Shown: piece by piece, positions 51,345-56,627 of the stretch
How positions within the stretch are numbered: position 1 is the first letter of the stretch
Layout: every line of letters begins with the position of its first letter
Source: Candidatus Accumulibacter phosphatis
GTDB taxonomy: Bacteria > Pseudomonadota > Gammaproteobacteria > Burkholderiales > Rhodocyclaceae
Direction: 5' to 3'
Length of the DNA stretch: 56,627 nt
NCBI RefSeq assembly: GCF_012939955.1
Contig: NZ_SPMY01000109.1
Coordinates: 1 to 56,627, forward strand
The notes under the pieces: generated by a model
What the model was told of the DNA's origin: nothing
What the model saw: only the letters and a program-made list of their open reading frames with translations
The model's database searches: none
Made by a program: the position numbers and the translations under genes

Positions 51345-51929
51345 GTGAACGAGATCATTTCAAAACTGCTCGCGGAACATCGAAACCTGGGGAAACTGGT
51401 CGGACTACTGGATCGCCTTCCTGTGGATATGACTGATCCGAAACTCGACGAGATCACGCTGCTGGTTGACGTCTTCGCTTACCTGACCTGCTTTCCAGAT
51501 GTCCGTCATCACCCGGTCGAAGACCGGATCGTCGCCAGTCTCCTCGCTCAAAATGCGCTGTCTGCCGATATCGCTGACGAGATCGAAAGGCAACATCGTG
51601 TACTGGCCGGGCAGGGCACGGATTTGATGCGCGACCTCGAGTCGGCTGCGCGCGAGGAAACGACTTCGTGGCACGCCGCTGTGGTCAGCGCCCGGCTATA
51701 CGCTGAACGCCTTCGCCACAACATGACGGTCGAGGAACTCGCCGTTTTTCCAGTGGCTGAACAGCGTCTTGGCGACGCGGATTGGCATGCGATTGCCGCT
51801 TTATCGACACGTGAGCCGGCAGATCCGCTCTTTGTTTCGCTGACCGAGAAGCGCTTCGCCGACCTGCGCAGAGTGATCGCCAGAGAAGCAGATTGTGGCT
51901 GTTTCGAGAATCCGGAAGTAGGGCGGTGA
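51345..51929 (+). CDS. Hemerythrin-like HHE protein
   Basis: About 194 residues from GTG 51345, which has a GGAGG site 6 bp upstream; a longer in-frame start is ATG 51270. Metal-ligand-type residues: LAEHRNLGKL, DVRHHPVEDRIVASL, EIERQHRVLAG and RHNMTVEELAVFP, a di-iron four-helix bundle. It probably handles oxygen, NO or iron-sulfur repair. It follows the enzyme I-like gene in the same direction. Confidence 0.82.
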   Translation: MNEIISKLLAEHRNLGKLVGLLDRLPVDMTDPKLDEITLLVDVFAYLTCFPDVRHHPVEDRIVASLLAQNALSADIADEIERQHRVLAGQGTDLMRDLESAAREETTSWHAAVVSARLYAERLRHNMTVEELAVFPVAEQRLGDADWHAIAALSTREPADPLFVSLTEKRFADLRRVIAREADCGCFENPEVGR

Positions 51930-51984
51930 TGGCGAGCAATATCGCGGAGCATCGCCCTCGCTTCCCGGTTCTTGGTAAGCTCCC

Positions 51985-52086
51985 GCTTACGACGTCAGGC
52001 TGGACCTCGTCTTGATCTACAGAAAACCGGACGACAGCGTGCTGCAACTCGTCCGTCTCGGTTCGCATGGCGAACCGGGTTTGTGA
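51985..52086 (+). pseudogene. yafQ: YafQ-type toxin C-terminal remnant
   Basis: DVRLDLVLIYRKPDDSVLQL then VRLGSHGEPGL, ending in a stop, is the tail of a YafQ-like toxin. A similar remnant lies at 27.6-27.75 kb, so the family has been lost twice in this window. Confidence 0.6.
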
Positions 52087-52099
52087 AAGGTCTGGCTCA

Positions 52100-53845
52100 A
52101 TGGAACTCGAAAGTTTTCTTTTCTCCGCGGTACTGCTGCTGAGCGCAGCAGCGGTCGGCGTAGCGCTGTTCAAACACCTTGGGCTGGGATCGGTGCTCGG
52201 ATTGCTCGTGGCGGGGATCGTGGTTGGCCCGCATTCTCCCGGCCCCTCGGTGACGACGCATGTCGATGAGGTGCGGCATTTCACCGAGCTGGGCGTCGTG
52301 CTGCTGCTGTTCGCGATCGGACTCGAGATGCGTCCCGCGCGGCTGTGGGCATTACGGCGCGAGGTGTTTGGCCTGGGGTCGCTGCAGATCTTGCTCTCGG
52401 GCCTGTTGATCGCCGGCTACATGCTTTTCTACCTGGATCGCTGGGAGACTGCGCTGCTCGCTGGCCTGACCATGGCCCTGTCGTCGACCGCCTTCGTCAT
52501 CCAGTTGCTCAACGAACGTGGGGAACTGGCCAGCACCCACGGTCAGGCGTCGTTTGCGGTGCTGTTGATGCAGGACCTGGCGATCGTACCCCTGTTGGCA
52601 GTTGTGCCAATCCTGTCCCAGACCGGGGTTCTGTCGATCGAGGTGCCGCTTTGGAAGCAGATCGGCCTGGTGATCGGCACTCTGACTCTGCTGTTCGGCG
52701 TCGGCCACTACGTGGTGCCCAGGGTCCTCGAACAACTGTCTCGGCAGCGCAACCGCGAGGGCTTCATTCTGGTCGTGCTGCTGGCAGTGTTCGTCGCTGC
52801 CTGGGCGACCAATGAGGTTGGTCTGTCGATGGCACTGGGCGGCTTCATCATGGGGATGCTGTTATCCGGATCACGCTATGCCTACCAGGTGAAGGCCTAC
52901 ATCGAGCCGTACAAGGGCATCCTGATGAGCGTCTTCTTCGTCGCCGTCGGCATGTCCATCGAACTGAAGGTACTCGCCGCTGAACCCTGGGTTTTCATTC
53001 AGCAAGTGGCCGTCATCTTGTTGATAAAACTGGCCGTAATGTTTGCTCTGGCGTTGGCGTTCCGATTCACTGTCGAATCGGCCATCCGCATGGCCGTGCT
53101 GCTCGGGCAGTCGGGGGAGTTCGGATTCGTGTTGTTCGGTGCGGCGCGTGGACTGGGCGTGATCGACGACCGTACCTTCGTGGTGTCGGTGGCAGTGATA
53201 TCGATCAGTATGATGTTCACGCCGCTGATGGTGCGGGCGGGCGATGCCCTGGTGCGGCGCCTGACGAAGTCAAGCCCCGGGCCGACCGGCGCAGCTGTCC
53301 TCGCGGCGGGGGACTCGGAGGGCGGGACGGTCATCATTGCCGGCTACGGTCGGGTGGGGCACACCGTGGCCATGATTCTGCGCGCCAGTGGCGTACCGAT
53401 CCTGGTGTTCGACAAAGACCCCGTGCGGGTTGCCCAGGGCCGGGCCGATCACCTGCCGGTTCACTATGGCGACCTGGCCGATCCGGAACTGCTCGCCGCG
53501 GCACCGGTCGAGCACGCGGCGCTGGCGATAATCACCGTCGATCACATGCCAACAGCAATCGCGGCGTTGGCACACCTGCGCCGCCAGTATCCGCAACTGC
53601 CGATCATTGCCCGGGCACGCGACCTGGAGGCTACCGCCAAACTGGAAGAAGCCGGCGCCACGCGGGTGTTTCCCGAGGTAGTGGAGAGCAGTCTTCGTCT
53701 CGGGGCTGAGGCGCTGCTGATGCTCGGCGTCGCAGCCGAAAGCACCGAGGGTCTGTTGCAGGGCGTGCGTGGGACCGACTACGCGCTGGTGCGCGAACCG
53801 TCTGAACGTAGATCCGACCCCGATAGCGAGGAAATAGCGCGGTAG
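52100..53845 (+). CDS. kefB: Kef-type monovalent cation/proton antiporter
   Basis: 581 residues from ATG 52100. The N-terminal 380 residues have about 12 membrane helices of the CPA2 family (LGLGSVLGLLVAGIVVGPHS, ALSSTAFVIQLLNERGELAS, LLGQSGEFGFVLFG). The C-terminal RCK/TrkA-N domain starts TVIIAGYGRVGHTVAMIL and binds a nucleotide. Members exchange K+ for H+ under electrophile stress. Downstream come a cupin and nsrR. Confidence 0.92.
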   Translation: MELESFLFSAVLLLSAAAVGVALFKHLGLGSVLGLLVAGIVVGPHSPGPSVTTHVDEVRHFTELGVVLLLFAIGLEMRPARLWALRREVFGLGSLQILLSGLLIAGYMLFYLDRWETALLAGLTMALSSTAFVIQLLNERGELASTHGQASFAVLLMQDLAIVPLLAVVPILSQTGVLSIEVPLWKQIGLVIGTLTLLFGVGHYVVPRVLEQLSRQRNREGFILVVLLAVFVAAWATNEVGLSMALGGFIMGMLLSGSRYAYQVKAYIEPYKGILMSVFFVAVGMSIELKVLAAEPWVFIQQVAVILLIKLAVMFALALAFRFTVESAIRMAVLLGQSGEFGFVLFGAARGLGVIDDRTFVVSVAVISISMMFTPLMVRAGDALVRRLTKSSPGPTGAAVLAAGDSEGGTVIIAGYGRVGHTVAMILRASGVPILVFDKDPVRVAQGRADHLPVHYGDLADPELLAAAPVEHAALAIITVDHMPTAIAALAHLRRQYPQLPIIARARDLEATAKLEEAGATRVFPEVVESSLRLGAEALLMLGVAAESTEGLLQGVRGTDYALVREPSERRSDPDSEEIAR

Positions 53846-53865
53846 CCGAATAGGAGAATATTGCC

Positions 53866-54198
53866 ATGGCACTATCACACGCCAAGTCCGGCGATCTGGT
53901 TAACATCCAAGATGCCGCCGCCGAGTTCAGTAGCAACACTTCAGTCACGCTGGTGCGCGATGATCATATCGAGATCTTCCGCCTGGTCCTGGGCGCCGGC
54001 ACCCACATGCAGGAGCACAGCGCTGCCGGTGCCATGACGGTGCAATGTCTGGGAGGCGAAGTGGATTTCAGTTGTCACGATAAAACCCAGACGCTGCGGC
54101 CGGGCAACCTCATCTATCTGAACGATGCGGCACCGCATGCCCTGCATAGCAAACAGGGGACCATCCTTCTCATTACCCTGATGTTGCATCGCAAATAG
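53866..54198 (+). CDS. Small cupin-domain protein
   Basis: 110 residues forming one beta-barrel. Cupin motif pieces are VLGAGTHMQEHSAAGAMTVQ, PGNLIYLNDAAPHALHS; His in these positions may bind metal. Starts 21 bp after the Kef gene in the same direction, possibly co-transcribed. Function unknown. Confidence 0.85.
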   Translation: MALSHAKSGDLVNIQDAAAEFSSNTSVTLVRDDHIEIFRLVLGAGTHMQEHSAAGAMTVQCLGGEVDFSCHDKTQTLRPGNLIYLNDAAPHALHSKQGTILLITLMLHRK

Positions 54199-54359
54199 CT
54201 GCTGCGGCACGGAAGCTCAATAGGCAAGCGACGAGCACCGCCGGGCTTACACCAGCGGGCGCTCTCCGGTAGAGTGCGCATCCTGTCCCTTGCCGTCGCC
54301 GCGGGGCAGGGCCTGACCGCCAGCCATGGCGATGCCAACTGGCGACCCGAAAACCTGCC

Positions 54360-54809
54360 ATGCACATCACCCAGCACACCGACTACGCACTGCGCGCACT
54401 GATCTTCCTCGGGACCAACGAGGACCGTCTGGTGACCATCCAGGAAATTTCCGACCGCTTTGCCGTGTCGCGCAACCACCTGATGAAGGTTGTCAGTCGC
54501 TTGATCCGTGGCGGCTTTGTAGACGGCGTACGAGGCAAGGGCGGTGGCTTGCGATTGGCGCGTCCGGCGGCGACCATCGTCGTCGGCCATGTCGTCCGCC
54601 ACATGGAATCGGGCATGGATCTGGTCGAGTGCTTCGGCAAGGATTGTGCCTGCATTCTTGACCCCGATTGCCAGCTGAAGGTAGCGCTTTCAAACGCCCT
54701 GGCGGCTTTCCTCAAGGTCCTTGATGGCGTGACGCTCGCCGATCTGCTGGGCAAGAGCGAACGCGTGATCCTGCACGTCCTGCACCCTTTGGCGCTCCCT
54801 TCCAGGTAG
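54360..54809 (+). CDS. nsrR: Rrf2-family regulator NsrR
   Basis: 149 residues. The winged HTH is at the N terminus (HITQHTDYALRALIFLGTNE, VSRNHLMKVVSRLI), and the C-terminal cluster loop ECFGKDCACILDPDCQLK holds cysteines for a [Fe-S] cluster that senses NO. It is divergent in function rather than in direction: the NO reductase gene follows downstream, with an NsrR-like operator before it. A repressor of that gene is the likely role. Confidence 0.9.
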   Translation: MHITQHTDYALRALIFLGTNEDRLVTIQEISDRFAVSRNHLMKVVSRLIRGGFVDGVRGKGGGLRLARPAATIVVGHVVRHMESGMDLVECFGKDCACILDPDCQLKVALSNALAAFLKVLDGVTLADLLGKSERVILHVLHPLALPSR

Positions 54810-54894
54810 TCCTTCTGCAGTTGGCGCCTGTCGCGCCGCCTGCCCATCTTTGAACTCGGTGATTTATAAGCGGTATTGCGCTTGCATCTTTTGT

Positions 54895-54917
54895 AAGAGG
54901 TATTTAATATGCTTCTT
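54895..54917. promoter_or_regulatory. NsrR-type operator upstream of norB
   Basis: AAGAGGTATTT-A-ATATGCTTCTT is a near-symmetric 11-1-11 site, matching the known NsrR consensus (AAGATGYATTT-N-AAATRCATCTT) at most positions. It sits 66 bp before the norB ATG and after nsrR. Confidence 0.75.
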
Positions 54918-54982
54918 TATGACTTTTGCCTCGGTCTTGTTCTGTTCAACGGCTTTCGCCGATATCGTAAAGGAGCTTCATC

Positions 54983-56627
54983 ATGCAAAACACACGCAGG
55001 CTTTGGACCTGGCTAGCGCTGATCTGCCTGCTTTCCTTCGCCGCTTTGGGCTGGGTGGGCCGCGAAATATTCGTGCATGCGCCACCGATTCCGAAACAGG
55101 TGGTGAGCAGCCAGGGCGACGCCCTGTTCTCGGAAGGGCAGGTGCAACGCGGTCAGGAAGCCTGGCTGGCTGGCGGTGGCCAGCAACTGGGCTCGGTCTG
55201 GGGACACGGCAGCTATCTTGCGCCGGACTGGTCGGCCGACTGGCTGCACCGCGAGGCGATCGCGCTGCGCGAGATCTGGGCGCAGCGCGATTTCGGCGCC
55301 GCTTTCGCGCATCTGCAGCCCAGCCAGCAGGCGCAACTCGACGCGCGCCTGAAGACCGAGATGCGCCGCAATACCTACGACGCGACGAGCGGCGTGATCA
55401 GTTTGAGCGCCGATCGCGCCGCGGCAGTGGCAAAGGTGGCGCAGCACTACATCGATCTTTTTGGCACCGATTCCGAGCTGAACGCATTGCGCGAGCAGTA
55501 CGCGATGCCGGCCAATGTCCTGCGCGACGCCGCTGACCGCCAGGCGCTGGCAGCTTTCTTCTTCTGGAGCGCGTGGTCGGCAGCGACCGACCGTCCGGGC
55601 GAAAACCAGTTGAGCTACACCAGCAACTGGCCGCACGAGCCGCTGGTCGGCAACACACCGACCGCGGGTACCGGTATCTGGTCGATCGCCAGCGTGATTC
55701 TCATGCTTGGCGCGATCGCGGCGATGATCTTTTTCCACTCGACCGGTCACGAAGCAGGCGACCCGACGCCGCCACGGGCTGACCCGCTGTTCAACATGAA
55801 GGTGACGCCGTCGATGTTGGCCACCAGGAAATACTTCTACGTGGTCATCGCGCTGATCCTCGCGCAGGTCGGCATGGGTGTCATCACCGCACACTATGCG
55901 GTCGAAGGCACGAGCTTCTTCGGCATTCCGCTTGGCGAAATTCTGCCATTCACCGTCAGCCGCACGATCCATACCCAGTTCGCCGTGCTGTGGATCGCCA
56001 CTGCCTGGTTGGCAACCGGCCTTTACATCGCGCCGGCGATTTCCGGCAGCGAGCCGAAGTTTCAGAGCCTGGGCGTCAATGTGCTGTTCTACGCCTTGCT
56101 GCTGATCGTCGCCGGGTCTACGGTCACCGGTTGGCTGGGCACTCTCCAGAACCTGGGCAACGACTACAGCTTCTGGATCGGCAATCAGGGCCTGGAGTAC
56201 ACCAGCATGGGCCGTGTCTGGCAGATCCTGCTTTTCGTCGGCCTGCTGATCTGGGTCGGCCTGCTTGGTCGCGCCCTGCTGCCCGCTTTGCGCACGCCAT
56301 CCGAGAGCCGCGGCCTGATCGCCATGGTCTTCCTCGCTGCAATGTGCATCGGCGGCTTCTATGCCACCTCGCTGGTCTGGGGTCAGCAGACACACTACGC
56401 GATGATCGAGTACTGGCGCTGGTGGCTGGTCCACCTGTGGGTCGAAGGCTTCTTCGAAGTCTTTGCCACCGCCGTCATCGCGCTGCTGTTTACCCGCCTC
56501 GGCCTGATTCGCGCGGCGACTGCCAGCGCGATCATCCTGGAAACCATCGTCTTCATGTTCGGCGGCATTCTCGGTACCCTGCATCATCTGTACTTCACGG
56601 GCACGCCGACTTCGGTGATCGCCATCG
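54983..56627 (+). CDS. norB: Quinol-dependent nitric oxide reductase qNor, 3'-truncated by the window
   Basis: Starts at ATG 54983 (AAAGGAG upstream) and runs off the window: 548 residues of an expected 750 or so. The N-terminal part is a fused extracytoplasmic domain (VGREIFVHAPPIPKQVVSSQ, then GQEAWLAGGGQQLGSVWGHG), then membrane helices with heme/iron His sites (TIHTQFAVLWIATAWLATG, WWLVHLWVEGFFEVFATAVI, GILGTLHHLYFTG). It reduces NO to N2O using quinol at the inner membrane, protecting the cell or serving denitrification. NsrR presumably represses it. Confidence 0.93.
   Translation, partial: MQNTRRLWTWLALICLLSFAALGWVGREIFVHAPPIPKQVVSSQGDALFSEGQVQRGQEAWLAGGGQQLGSVWGHGSYLAPDWSADWLHREAIALREIWAQRDFGAAFAHLQPSQQAQLDARLKTEMRRNTYDATSGVISLSADRAAAVAKVAQHYIDLFGTDSELNALREQYAMPANVLRDAADRQALAAFFFWSAWSAATDRPGENQLSYTSNWPHEPLVGNTPTAGTGIWSIASVILMLGAIAAMIFFHSTGHEAGDPTPPRADPLFNMKVTPSMLATRKYFYVVIALILAQVGMGVITAHYAVEGTSFFGIPLGEILPFTVSRTIHTQFAVLWIATAWLATGLYIAPAISGSEPKFQSLGVNVLFYALLLIVAGSTVTGWLGTLQNLGNDYSFWIGNQGLEYTSMGRVWQILLFVGLLIWVGLLGRALLPALRTPSESRGLIAMVFLAAMCIGGFYATSLVWGQQTHYAMIEYWRWWLVHLWVEGFFEVFATAVIALLFTRLGLIRAATASAIILETIVFMFGGILGTLHHLYFTGTPTSVIAI

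Noticed and set aside
55013..56587. A 524-residue open frame on the minus strand
   Set aside because: It is antisense to the clear qNor gene and has low-complexity charged composition typical of GC-rich shadow frames.

Overview
The window reads as GC-rich betaproteobacterial DNA, perhaps from the Rhodocyclales (an inference from gene content: quinol NO reductase with NsrR, hemerythrins, cytochrome b561, dense IS and plasmid debris). No rRNA, tRNA or CRISPR array was recognised. About the first 38.4 kb is mobile or plasmid-derived. From 38.4 kb onward it looks like an ordinary chromosome with a belt of decaying genes. An integrated plasmid/genomic island or a large cointegrate would fit.

Layout. 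1-2.3 kb: a replicon (parA, ribbon-helix-helix protein, repA, two iterons). 2.4-6.3 kb: a compact Tn3-family transposon with tnpA, a tyrosine recombinase and its probable core site. 6.5-12.2 kb: a CBASS-like anti-phage operon with two cGAS/DncV-like nucleotidyltransferases, an E2-like protein, an S-4TM membrane effector and a YjzC-like small protein, next to a divergent CapH/CapP-type regulator-protease pair. 12.4-16.8 kb: the most unusual locus, a tightly overlapping set of a small Gly-rich protein (frameshifted in a G run), a PfkB kinase/nucleoside deoxyribosyltransferase fusion, a QueC-like enzyme, a SagB/nitroreductase-like flavoenzyme, an OGG-type DNA glycosylase and a Dam-type methylase. 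I think this is a candidate undescribed nucleobase-based defence or modification system. 16.9-21.5 kb: Tn3-type resolvases, VapC/AbrB and TumE/TumA toxin-antitoxin pairs and an IS4-type remnant. 21.9-24 kb: a second replicon (parA, small protein, TrfA-like initiator, six iterons). 24-27.8 kb: duplicated debris, an orphan BrnA-like antitoxin, IHF-beta, KfrA and a third iteron array. 27.9-31.1 kb: two related IS110/IS1111-type insertions. 31.3-37.5 kb: TacAT-type toxin-antitoxin and a type I restriction system hsdMSR.

38.4-56.6 kb: a 5'-truncated glycerate kinase with a GntP permease, a MaoC-like dehydratase, several pseudogenes (GNAT, flavin reductase, multiheme cytochrome, cation-efflux), cytochrome b561, a P450, hemerythrin and PAS proteins, MarR divergent from a PLP enzyme, a PTS enzyme I fused to a GNAT-like domain, a second hemerythrin, a Kef-type antiporter, a cupin, NsrR, and finally qNor NO reductase, cut by the window end, with a good NsrR-like operator upstream.

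The defence genes (CBASS, QueC locus, HsdMSR, several toxin-antitoxin pairs) lie among transposon ends and plasmid replicons, so the left two thirds is a defence-rich mobile region. Frameshifts are frequent (small Gly-rich protein, a resolvase, higBA, the oxidoreductase), so some may be assembly errors rather than real decay.
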